Shown here one piece after another: positions 14,653-21,521 of a stretch of DNA of 23,534 bases (position 1 is the first letter of the stretch; each line of letters starts with the position of its first letter). Origin of the DNA: Ruminococcus sp. UBA4321 (lineage in GTDB: Bacteria > Bacillota > Clostridia > Oscillospirales > Ruminococcaceae); NCBI GenBank assembly GCA_002393815.1, contig DGUB01000046.1, forward strand, positions 1-23,534. Direction: 5' to 3'. Both the position numbers and the translations under genes were made by a program. Under the pieces are notes generated by a model. It made no database searches. It was not told the DNA's origin and was given only the letters and a program-made list of their open reading frames with translations.

Positions 14653-16098
14653 TTAATAATATAATGCCTGTATCATACGATAGCGAAGCACTGCATCCGA
14701 AGCATACAGCGTTCCGGAATCGAGTTTCATGCAGTCTTCCGCAGACGGCAGGACGAGACTGTGTTCTTTCTGCTGAAAGCATTTCTGATATCTGGATTCT
14801 GCAATGCTGACAGTATCGTAAAGCCTCCGGATTTCGGCAGCAGTCATGGTCGTGCGGACAGCTTTTCCGTCCGTTCCGGAAACATTCTGCTGAACGGCAG
14901 AACCGAGCAGTGCAAGCAGAAATTCATTCTGCATGACAGCGAGTTCATTTTCTGTCAGAATTTTATAGTCATATTCTTCGCTGACAAGATACTGTTCCAG
15001 ACCGTCAAGCAGGATTTCGGCTTCCCGGAGTGAATACATGCCGTTTTCGCGGAAGCTGATTCCGGTTTCCAGAACGGCAAGCTGTTCCGGCTCGACTGTG
15101 AGAAAGACTTTCTTTTCTGCCGGAACGGAAGCAAGCAGAGTATCATTTTCCATGACAGCAATCTGATTCAGCACAATGCCGAACAGATTCTGCATTTCTG
15201 TTTTTATCAGGCTGAAATCTTCGGTATTGAGAATATCTTTCAGCATGGCATAATCTTTGCTTCCGGTCATCAGCCGGGAATTGAGTGTGATAATATCTAA
15301 TTCTGATTCTCTGGTATTCAGAGAAAGAAGCTTGACAGAAATGATTTCATTTCCGGACTTGCCGAGAATCAGCATCAGGGAATTGTCATACTGATACGCT
15401 TCGGCAGAAGATTCCGAAACCGCGGTGATTCCGGTTTCCGTGCGGTATCTGATAAAATCTTCCAGATTGCCGGAAGACTGGCGCATCACGGAAATAAACA
15501 GCATCGGCACTGCGACAAATGTTGTCAGCCCTGCGAACAGCAGATGTTCTGCATAAGGAAAGAAACGTTTTCTGTGATATGCCGATAAGTGCAGTTTTTT
15601 CATATTTGCTGTGCCGATGACAAGACAGTTATGTTTTCTGCCGTCAAGCATGTAATGATAATTCGTGAACTGATAGGCGAAATATTCTTTTTCGCTTTCC
15701 GGACAGCGGAGCATGATAAAATTATCCGGTGTGCGGTAGGCATGAAGTTCTTTCTTTTTCGGGAACGCTTCCGGAGAAGAGTAGATTTCTTTCAGTTCAC
15801 AGGTGAATTTCCCGAACTTCTGCCATGAGAAGACAAGCAGTTTTTTATCCGGCTGGAATTCGGCTTCTTTATGAAAGACCAGATACACCAGATAACAGAG
15901 AAAGACAGCTGTCAGCAGAACGGAAACTATCATTTTCTGATAAAAGAAAGAAAGTATCAGAAGCAGCACAGAAAGCAGAATTTCCGTCACACACAGGAAC
16001 GGCATCAGCCTGACGGTTTTTTCGGAACTGATAAGCGTGAACACCCAAGAAAGTGCCAGACACAGACACAGCAACAGAATCAGAATACTAATCATCAT
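14653..16098 (-). CDS. Four-TM protein with a degenerate LytR-CpsA-Psr (LCP)-like extracellular domain
   Basis: The 481-residue protein has three membrane segments at the N-terminus (about 2-24, 32-52, 55-75), a domain of about 110 residues, a fourth segment (about 186-206) and a C-terminal extracellular domain. In that domain the succession LMLILGKSG, then LLSLNTRESELDIITLNSRLM, then IKTEMQNLFGIVLNQIAVME, then YSLREAEILLDG and finally a NELAVMQNEFLLALL helix follows the order of LCP phosphotransferase motifs. The catalytic RDT and later Arg residues are not conserved. LCP enzymes attach glycopolymers to peptidoglycan; this one is probably a binding or structural relative. The ATG at 16098 is chosen because GGAGGTG lies six bases upstream; an in-frame TTG at 16113 overlaps that site. 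The LCP match is by eye. Confidence 0.62.
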   Translation of the reverse strand: MMISILILLLCLCLALSWVFTLISSEKTVRLMPFLCVTEILLSVLLLILSFFYQKMIVSVLLTAVFLCYLVYLVFHKEAEFQPDKKLLVFSWQKFGKFTCELKEIYSSPEAFPKKKELHAYRTPDNFIMLRCPESEKEYFAYQFTNYHYMLDGRKHNCLVIGTANMKKLHLSAYHRKRFFPYAEHLLFAGLTTFVAVPMLFISVMRQSSGNLEDFIRYRTETGITAVSESSAEAYQYDNSLMLILGKSGNEIISVKLLSLNTRESELDIITLNSRLMTGSKDYAMLKDILNTEDFSLIKTEMQNLFGIVLNQIAVMENDTLLASVPAEKKVFLTVEPEQLAVLETGISFRENGMYSLREAEILLDGLEQYLVSEEYDYKILTENELAVMQNEFLLALLGSAVQQNVSGTDGKAVRTTMTAAEIRRLYDTVSIAESRYQKCFQQKEHSLVLPSAEDCMKLDSGTLYASDAVLRYRMIQALYY

Positions 16099-17773
16099 GT
16101 CTGCCACCTCCAATCACGCGCCGGAGAATCTGCTTGTAGACGCTCGAATATCCGGAGGCAAATTCAGAATTCAGTTCCGTTCCGTTGTGGATATAGAGCG
16201 TCACTGCCCAGCCTTCCGGCGATTTGATATCGTTCGGTTCTTCGTCTTCGGTGACGAAGCCCGTCAGCAGAAACCGCCGGAATACATCGCCGTCATCTGC
16301 CGTACCGGTCTTGACATAGGCGGTATAACCGTCATAAGTATACGGCATGATATTTTTCATGCCTTCCCAGAGTGCTTCCCGGTAAGCGAGCGGAATGGTC
16401 TGCATCTGCGTTTGTGTATAGTCCTCAAAGCTTTCGGGTTCTTCGGACGTTTCCGAAGGTTCGGAATAATTGTATTCCATTTCGCTGAGTTTTGCCGGAA
16501 CGCTGTCGCTCTTGATGGTAAAGCGGTACATATCGCCTGTGGCAACGGCACTGGTGACCGCATTCAGAAACAGCGGAGAAGCATCGAAATAATTTCCGGT
16601 TGCTTCGCCGTCAATCACCTGACCGTCACTGCACATGCCGATAGCCATACGCGCGATAAGAAATTCGCGTTCTTTCTGGTTTTCTCTGGCGGTGTCGATA
16701 GTTTTTAAAGACGGCTGACGCAAGTCCATCCAGTCGCATGGATAAAGATACCCGGCAGTCTGCGAGCCGAACGCATTGAATCCGAAATATTTGTTCATGA
16801 TTTTACAGATTGTCCGGAAGCCGTTTTCGCCGTCGATTTTCTCGAAGCCGTCTTCCCACCGAAGCCCGAATTCCTGATAATAGCCGCCGCCCTTGAGAAT
16901 GCCTGCATACCCGGCGGAAAAGAATGTATTATAAGAGTTAATCAGAGAAGTGCGCATATTATGGCTGACCGGGTACATACTGCTCGGATAATTATGATTA
17001 AAAATATTTTTATTGTACCCGTAATTGATGAAGCCTTCGTCATAATAGGAAGTATCTGTAAAACTCATACCAGTATCAAGCAGAACAATGCTTGACATCA
17101 GCTTTGCCGTACTGCCGAAATAGACACCGTTGGAATGATAGGTTCTGCCGTTGTGTCCGATATACATGTCCTTGACGGGAATTGTTTCATCTGCTGCACC
17201 GGACATATGATGCAGAATATAATTCTGTCCTGTCTCATCCTGTTCGAGAAGCAGGTCAAATTGTTCATGGTCTTCGCTGATTTTGAAATCCCCTTCGGCA
17301 TAATATTCCAGTTCACTGGTATAGTCGGCAATCGCCTGAATTTTTCCGTGCATATCGCTGACGATAACACAGCCGCTGAGATTGTTGTCTTCCAGAATTT
17401 CCAGACAGTCTTCCGTCAGGTCTGTATCAATATCAATTGCATAGCTGATATTGGGTCCTACAATGCCGTTGCTGGTGATTTCGGAAATCAGTCCGTAAAT
17501 CATTTCACCGTCTTCGGAAACATGCCATGTCCCGTCACGGAGTTCCGAAAGCACATTGCCTTCATTATCTGTCACAATCGTATCGTAATCATATTTGGTT
17601 TTTAAATCCTCGGTTTCCCGTGTGACTTCTTCCGGATTCAGAAACCATGAGACATCGGCAGTTTCCTCAATTGTATGCAGAGAATAGGATTCTGCACTGC
17701 TTTCCTGCGCACAGCCTGCCAGAAGCAGGCACAGCGGCAGAAGAAGCGCGGTTTTTCTGAGATAAGCTTTCAT
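16088..17773 (-). CDS. Lipoprotein penicillin-binding-type transpeptidase
   Basis: The leader of this 561-residue protein ends in a lipobox (LLAGC, Cys21), so it is lipid-anchored instead of held by the usual N-terminal helix. The body begins with a shortened pedestal-like region (TIVTDNEGNVLSEL, then GCVIVSDMHGKIQAIADY near 134-151). It then has all three active-site motifs of the penicillin-binding transpeptidase fold: STAK (Ser221, Lys224), SYN (280-282) and KTGTA (488-492), in the right order and at plausible spacing. It should cross-link peptide stems and bind beta-lactams. A Glu/Ser-rich insert sits between SYN and KTG (about 432-455). It overlaps the LCP-like gene by 11 bases and follows the dockerin gene after 3 nt. 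The fold is confident; whether it pairs with the SEDS protein is inferred. Confidence 0.88.
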   Translation of the reverse strand: MKAYLRKTALLLPLCLLLAGCAQESSAESYSLHTIEETADVSWFLNPEEVTRETEDLKTKYDYDTIVTDNEGNVLSELRDGTWHVSEDGEMIYGLISEITSNGIVGPNISYAIDIDTDLTEDCLEILEDNNLSGCVIVSDMHGKIQAIADYTSELEYYAEGDFKISEDHEQFDLLLEQDETGQNYILHHMSGAADETIPVKDMYIGHNGRTYHSNGVYFGSTAKLMSSIVLLDTGMSFTDTSYYDEGFINYGYNKNIFNHNYPSSMYPVSHNMRTSLINSYNTFFSAGYAGILKGGGYYQEFGLRWEDGFEKIDGENGFRTICKIMNKYFGFNAFGSQTAGYLYPCDWMDLRQPSLKTIDTARENQKEREFLIARMAIGMCSDGQVIDGEATGNYFDASPLFLNAVTSAVATGDMYRFTIKSDSVPAKLSEMEYNYSEPSETSEEPESFEDYTQTQMQTIPLAYREALWEGMKNIMPYTYDGYTAYVKTGTADDGDVFRRFLLTGFVTEDEEPNDIKSPEGWAVTLYIHNGTELNSEFASGYSSVYKQILRRVIGGGRHDD

Positions 17774-17776
17774 AAT

Positions 17777-18154
17777 TCACCCCTGACTGCCGCGGTTCTG
17801 ACGGCAATAATTTTCCAGTCCCCTGAGCGTCCATGTATCATGTTCGGACAGATACAGCAGAAGCAAGGCAGTATCTTCATTATCAATCACGCCGTCCCCT
17901 GTCAGGTCGGCGCACTCCAAATCCATCTGCGTGTAAGATGCCTGATTCTGATATAATTTCTGTATGGCAGAAACGTCATCCCATGTAATTTTGAAATCTG
18001 CATTGATATCTCCCGGATAGCGGCTGACCTGCGAAACATCCATGACCTGATAATGATAAATTGCATGATAGCTGAAAAAAATCACACAGGACAGCACCAG
18101 ACAGGAAACCGTCAGAATGATGGCAATGATTACGGATTTTCTGATATCTGTCAT
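17777..18154 (-). CDS. Membrane-anchored type I dockerin protein
   Basis: The 125-residue protein has one membrane segment (about 8-31) and then two 12-residue calcium loops of type I dockerins: DINADFKITWDD (49-60) and DLTGDGVIDNED (83-94), each followed by a hydrophobic helix (SAIQKLYQ and TALLLLYL). Dockerins bind cohesin modules and normally sit at the end of secreted enzymes; here there is no enzyme, only an anchor, with the module facing outside. It is the second gene of the operon, one nt after a lipoprotein gene and three nt before the transpeptidase, with GGGGGGA before the ATG. This suggests that the envelope machine docks onto, or is tethered by, a cohesin-bearing surface protein. 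It may instead be a solitary calcium-binding module. Confidence 0.85.
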   Translation of the reverse strand: MTDIRKSVIIAIILTVSCLVLSCVIFFSYHAIYHYQVMDVSQVSRYPGDINADFKITWDDVSAIQKLYQNQASYTQMDLECADLTGDGVIDNEDTALLLLYLSEHDTWTLRGLENYCRQNRGSQG

Positions 18155-18155
18155 G

Positions 18156-18761
18156 TTAATCCCCCCGCATTCTGAATGTATTGATAATCCTGAGCATCGG
18201 TTCTATATTTTCGGCAGTCGATTCCGCCGAGACAATGCACACACCGCTCTGATGATAATAGGCTGCTGTTTCCGGGGATTCCGGTACGGTAATAAACCAG
18301 TAGCTGACAAGACGCATTTCCGTGCCGGTATCCTGACGGAAATCAATCCGCCGTGCGGAATAGCCGTTGACAGTAAATGTTTCTTCATATTCGTGAAAGT
18401 TTTCCAGTTTTGAAAGATTTGTGCAGATATTATGCAGATACTGCTGATAACAGCGTTCCGGCTGTTCTTTGAATCTGGTTTCCAGCGTAATCAGATTTTT
18501 TCCGGAACTGTCCGAAAATCTGACAACACCGTCACTTTTGCCGCTGTCATAAAGTTCCTCGGCTTCCGGAAGGTCAATCGTAAAATAAAGCTGCTGATAC
18601 AATTCCGGAAATCGTTCCTGAAGTGCGTAATAAGAATTTCCGATTTTTACAGCAGAATCATTGACGGATTCCAGATAATGCAGTGTTCCGGCTTCTTTCT
18701 GACATGCCGTACACAGCAGAAGAAACGCAGAAATCAAAATACAGGTTATATATTTTTTCAT
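18156..18761 (-). CDS. Lipoprotein with a PsbP/DcrB-like fold, first gene of the envelope operon
   Basis: The 201-residue product has a lipobox (LCTAC, Cys20) and a mature domain of about 170 residues. The C-terminal pattern, with strands around YSARRIDFR and MRLVSYWFITV followed by GVCIVSAES and a final helix IEPMLRIINTFR, resembles small secreted PsbP/DcrB-type lipoproteins that are common in Firmicutes. No enzyme motif is visible. Its promoter is the strong minus-strand one at 18816-18844, and an AGGTGGG site precedes the ATG at 18761. It may sense or stabilise the extracellular part of the system. The lipoprotein call is firm and the fold is a suggestion. Confidence 0.72.
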   Translation of the reverse strand: MKKYITCILISAFLLLCTACQKEAGTLHYLESVNDSAVKIGNSYYALQERFPELYQQLYFTIDLPEAEELYDSGKSDGVVRFSDSSGKNLITLETRFKEQPERCYQQYLHNICTNLSKLENFHEYEETFTVNGYSARRIDFRQDTGTEMRLVSYWFITVPESPETAAYYHQSGVCIVSAESTAENIEPMLRIINTFRMRGD

Positions 18762-18815
18762 TTCATCCCACCTGATTATTTTTTTAAATTGATAAATACT
18801 GATATTTTTGTCTTT

Positions 18816-18844
18816 ATTATACCATGTTTCGGCAGATAAGTCAA
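18816..18844 (-). promoter_or_regulatory. Consensus promoter of the eleven-gene envelope operon
   Basis: On the minus strand TTGACT (18839-18844) and a perfect TATAAT (18816-18821) are 17 bases apart, about 55 bp upstream of the first ATG. It points away from the promoter at 18899-18927. The intergenic region 18762-18966 contains these two promoters and no gene or riboswitch-like structure that I can see. Confidence 0.85.
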
Positions 18845-18898
18845 GGCAGTGAACGGTTTCAGAATTCTGTCAGAACAGAAACAAAAAATGACAGGCGG

Positions 18899-18927
18899 TT
18901 GACAAATTTATGAAAACAGACTATAAT
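18899..18927 (+). promoter_or_regulatory. Consensus promoter of the transcobalamin-like/ECF/KAP operon
   Basis: TTGACA (18899-18904) and TATAAT (18922-18927) are separated by exactly 17 bases, matching the sigma-A consensus at all twelve positions. Transcription would start near 18934, leaving a leader of about 33 nt before the ATG at 18967. An upstream ATG at 18910 lies inside the promoter and cannot be the start. Confidence 0.88.
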
Positions 18928-18966
18928 AATATACAGAACTGTGAAAAGAAAAGAGCGTGTCAACTC

Positions 18967-20802
18967 ATGAAAAAATTGCTTTCTGTGCTGCTTCCGGCAT
19001 GGATTCTGCTGACGGGAATTCTGCTGATTCCGGTCAGGGCGGAAGATGTTTCCGGCTATGCGGAAGAAATTATAATTCATCAGTCCGGCGGAGATTCCGC
19101 ACAGAACTGGATTAACGGTGCATTGACGGAAAATGCTGGTATTTCTTCGGAATGGTATATTCTGGCACTCAGTCAGAGCGGGGATTATGATTTTTCGTCT
19201 TATCAAAATGCTCTGCATGAATATCTGGAAACACATGAAATTTATTCAGCATCCTCTCGGCTGAAATATGCGCTTGCGCTGGCATCCTGCGGAGAACGTG
19301 ACGGATATATTACAGAAGCTTTAGAAAATTCCATCGGACAGCAGGGTGTCATGAGCTGGATTTATGGACTGCATCTGCTGAATAATGGTTTCACCTGTGA
19401 AAGCTGTTCACTGGAATCGGCAGTGAATCAGCTGCTTTCCATGCAGCTGGAAGACGGCGGATGGGCAGTGATAGGTACTGTCGGGGATATTGATGTCACA
19501 GCAATGGCAGTGCAGGCTCTGGCGGTACATTACGGCACAAATCCGGAAGTACAGTCCGCCTGTGACAGGGCATTGGAATTTCTTTCTGAACATCAGCAGG
19601 ATTACGGCGGCTATCAGAGTTTCGGAACGGAAAATCTTGAAAGTACCGCACAGGTTGTCACGGCACTGTCAGCACTGGGAATCGACGGCTTTTCTGATGA
19701 AAGATTTATCAGAAACGGAAACACGCTCCTGACCGGAATGCTGACATTCCGTCAGCCGGACGGAAGCTATTCTCATACCCGTGACGGCGGCTATAATGAA
19801 ACTGCTACTATACAGGCGTTTTATACGTTTATTGCTTATCAGAGAATGCAGAACGGTCAGCCGCCGCTTTATTTACTTGACCCGAAACCCGAACCCGAAC
19901 CGGAAACTCTTCCGGAAGATATGCCTGAACCCGTTCCGGAAATCCCACAGATTCCGGATGTTCCCGAAATGCCGGAAACCTCTGTTCCGGAAACAGTACA
20001 GACTTCTGTAACCAGTACCAGTACAGAAACATCTGTACAGACTTCCGCACAGGCTTCTGAAACTTCCGGAACGGAAACAACAAGTTCAGCCGTACAGGAA
20101 ACCACTTCCCTGCCCCGGACAGAAACGACGGTCACAAGCCGTTCCGAAACACTTCTGACGACAAATTCCGAAACGTTCACGACTTCTGCGGAAACTTTTG
20201 CTGTCACAACAGAACAGCATCCGGATAACACGCATCAGCACCGGAAAATTATCATCATCGGCATTCTTGCCGGAACAGGCTTGTTCTGCTGTGTGCTTCT
20301 CTGGATTCTGAAACGAAGAAACTGGAAGAATTTTCTTGTTATCGGAATTCTGGTGCTTGGCATATCGGGCGCGGTATGGTTTATCCGGATTCAGTCACCG
20401 GAAGAATATTATCATCAGAGTGCCGTACAGAAAGAAAATGCTGTCGGAACAGTCAGCATCACAATCCGCTGTGATACACTTATCGGAAAGGCAGAACCGG
20501 AAGCGATTCCGGCAGACGGCATCATTCTGGAAAAAACAGAAATTCCCCTCGCCGACGGCGAAACCGTCTATGATATCTTAATGCAGACTGCTCAGGCTTA
20601 CGGGATTCAGACAGAACACAACAGCAGTTATTATATTTCCGGAATTCAGTATCTGTATGAAATGCAGTACGGCGACCTCTCCGGATGGATGTACCGCGTC
20701 AACGGCGAACTGCCTTCCGTCGGCTGTGCGGAATACTTCCTGAAAGACGGCGATTTTATTGAATGGCTCTATAGTTGTGAAATCGGAAATGATTTGAATT
20801 AA
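18967..20802 (+). CDS. Extracellular alpha/alpha-toroid plus DUF4430 protein, transcobalamin-like architecture
   Basis: The 611-residue product has a signal peptide (cut near VRA, residue 24), then about 270 residues of helical repeats with prenyltransferase/squalene-cyclase-type turns (QLEDGGWA near 160, QDYGGYQS near 211, QPDGSYSH near 263). Next come a Pro-Glu repeat and a Thr/Ser/Glu-rich linker (about 305-425), two membrane segments (428-448 and 456-473) joined by a basic cytoplasmic loop, and a C-terminal DUF4430 domain (about 530-605; GDLSGWMYRVNG then KDGDFIEWLYSC). Both folded domains should therefore lie outside. Animal intrinsic factor and transcobalamin also join an alpha/alpha barrel to such a beta domain and bind cobalamin between them. 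With the ECF S component 12 nt downstream, corrinoid capture is the likely job, though ligand contacts cannot be verified here. Confidence 0.8.
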   Translation: MKKLLSVLLPAWILLTGILLIPVRAEDVSGYAEEIIIHQSGGDSAQNWINGALTENAGISSEWYILALSQSGDYDFSSYQNALHEYLETHEIYSASSRLKYALALASCGERDGYITEALENSIGQQGVMSWIYGLHLLNNGFTCESCSLESAVNQLLSMQLEDGGWAVIGTVGDIDVTAMAVQALAVHYGTNPEVQSACDRALEFLSEHQQDYGGYQSFGTENLESTAQVVTALSALGIDGFSDERFIRNGNTLLTGMLTFRQPDGSYSHTRDGGYNETATIQAFYTFIAYQRMQNGQPPLYLLDPKPEPEPETLPEDMPEPVPEIPQIPDVPEMPETSVPETVQTSVTSTSTETSVQTSAQASETSGTETTSSAVQETTSLPRTETTVTSRSETLLTTNSETFTTSAETFAVTTEQHPDNTHQHRKIIIIGILAGTGLFCCVLLWILKRRNWKNFLVIGILVLGISGAVWFIRIQSPEEYYHQSAVQKENAVGTVSITIRCDTLIGKAEPEAIPADGIILEKTEIPLADGETVYDILMQTAQAYGIQTEHNSSYYISGIQYLYEMQYGDLSGWMYRVNGELPSVGCAEYFLKDGDFIEWLYSCEIGNDLN

Positions 20803-20814
20803 GAGGATTTTTTC

Positions 20815-21501
20815 ATGATAGTGATTAAAAATCAGAAATTCCGGCATCTGCTCCGGTGGATGATACCGTTTATCGACATTCCCCTGCTGACGTTTCTCGG
20901 CTCGGTAATCCTGAAAGGCGAATATTATCTGCCTGTAGCATTTGCAGGCGCGTTTCTGTCACTGATACTGTTCGCTTCCGGATTTGAAAAAAAGAAAACC
21001 GGCACAAGGCGGATTGTGATAGTTTCCGTCATGACGGCGTTATGCTTTACAGGCAGATTCATTCCGCTTCTGAAACCCATGATTGCTCTGACAATTATCA
21101 CAGCCGTCTGGCTTGGAAGAGAATCCGGATTCCTGACAGGTTCGCTGTCGGCAGTGCTGTCGAATTTCTATTTCGGGCAGGGACCATGGACAATTTTTCA
21201 AATGCTGACCTGGGGGCTGATTGGCTACTTTGCCGGAATCTTCGCTGAACCGCTGAAAAATAACCGGATAATTCTGTTCAGTTACGGCATCATCTCCGGA
21301 ATTTTCTATTCGTTTTCCATGGATATCTGGACAGTCCTCTGGTATGCCAAGGGCTTCGACTGGGGGCTGTACCGTTCGGCATTGGTGACGGCGATACCCT
21401 ATACGATTTCTTATGTTGTCTCGAATCTTGTTTTTCTGTCGCTTCTGATGAAGCCGTTCGGCGAAAAACTGGAGAGAATCAAAATCAAATACGGTATATA
21501 G
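20815..21501 (+). CDS. ECF transporter S component, probably for cobalamin or a related corrinoid
   Basis: The 228-residue integral membrane protein has about six hydrophobic segments. RRIVIVSVMTALCFTGRFIPLLKP (start near residue 63) resembles the start of the conserved membrane domain of energy-coupling-factor substrate-binding subunits. GRESGFLTGSLSAVLSNFYFGQGPWT, in the middle, matches the typical G-x-x-x-G-x-x-x-G helix plus FGxGPWT loop of several S components. The protein binds the vitamin in the membrane and hands it to a shared T component and two ATPases, not encoded here. Its RBS (AAGAGGA) overlaps the stop of the preceding gene, so the two are probably co-translated. The substrate is inferred from the DUF4430 partner. 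Confidence 0.8.
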   Translation: MIVIKNQKFRHLLRWMIPFIDIPLLTFLGSVILKGEYYLPVAFAGAFLSLILFASGFEKKKTGTRRIVIVSVMTALCFTGRFIPLLKPMIALTIITAVWLGRESGFLTGSLSAVLSNFYFGQGPWTIFQMLTWGLIGYFAGIFAEPLKNNRIILFSYGIISGIFYSFSMDIWTVLWYAKGFDWGLYRSALVTAIPYTISYVVSNLVFLSLLMKPFGEKLERIKIKYGI

Positions 21502-21521
21502 CCGGAAAGGAGTTGTTTTTT

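Larger units (their letters stand above)
5572..18761 (-). other. Predicted eleven-gene envelope/GTPase operon
   Basis: Eleven genes on the minus strand are separated by no more than 28 nt, and six junctions overlap (two of them as ATGA). One consensus promoter (18816-18844) precedes the first gene, and no internal terminator or gap large enough for a strong promoter was seen. The order is lipoprotein, anchored dockerin, lipidated transpeptidase, LCP-like membrane protein, SEDS protein, PBP pedestal-like protein, two-TM helical protein, linker protein, zinc-ribbon GTPase, GAP1-like protein, lipoprotein. Such tight packing implies equimolar production and a shared complex or pathway. Confidence 0.78.

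Noticed and set aside
16099..16113. TTG at 16113 as start of the LCP-like gene
   Set aside because: The TTG overlaps the GGAGGTG ribosome binding site; the ATG at 16098 has the right spacing.
18910..18966. Earlier ATG that would lengthen the transcobalamin-like protein by 19 residues
   Set aside because: It lies between the -35 and -10 of a perfect promoter, and the extension would put polar residues before an otherwise normal signal peptide.
18762..18966. Possible cobalamin riboswitch upstream of the DUF4430/ECF operon
   Set aside because: The predicted leader is only about 33 nt, and no B12-box-like conserved sequence was seen, so there is no room for one.
19880..20220. Repetitive Pro-Glu and Ser/Thr coding stretch as a possible DNA repeat or CRISPR-like array
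   Set aside because: The frame is open throughout and the repeats are short and irregular codons of an extracellular linker; there are no spaced identical units.
21513..21521. TTG at 21513 as start of the KAP gene
   Set aside because: It directly abuts the AAAGGAG site, while the ATG at 21522 is nine bases downstream of it.
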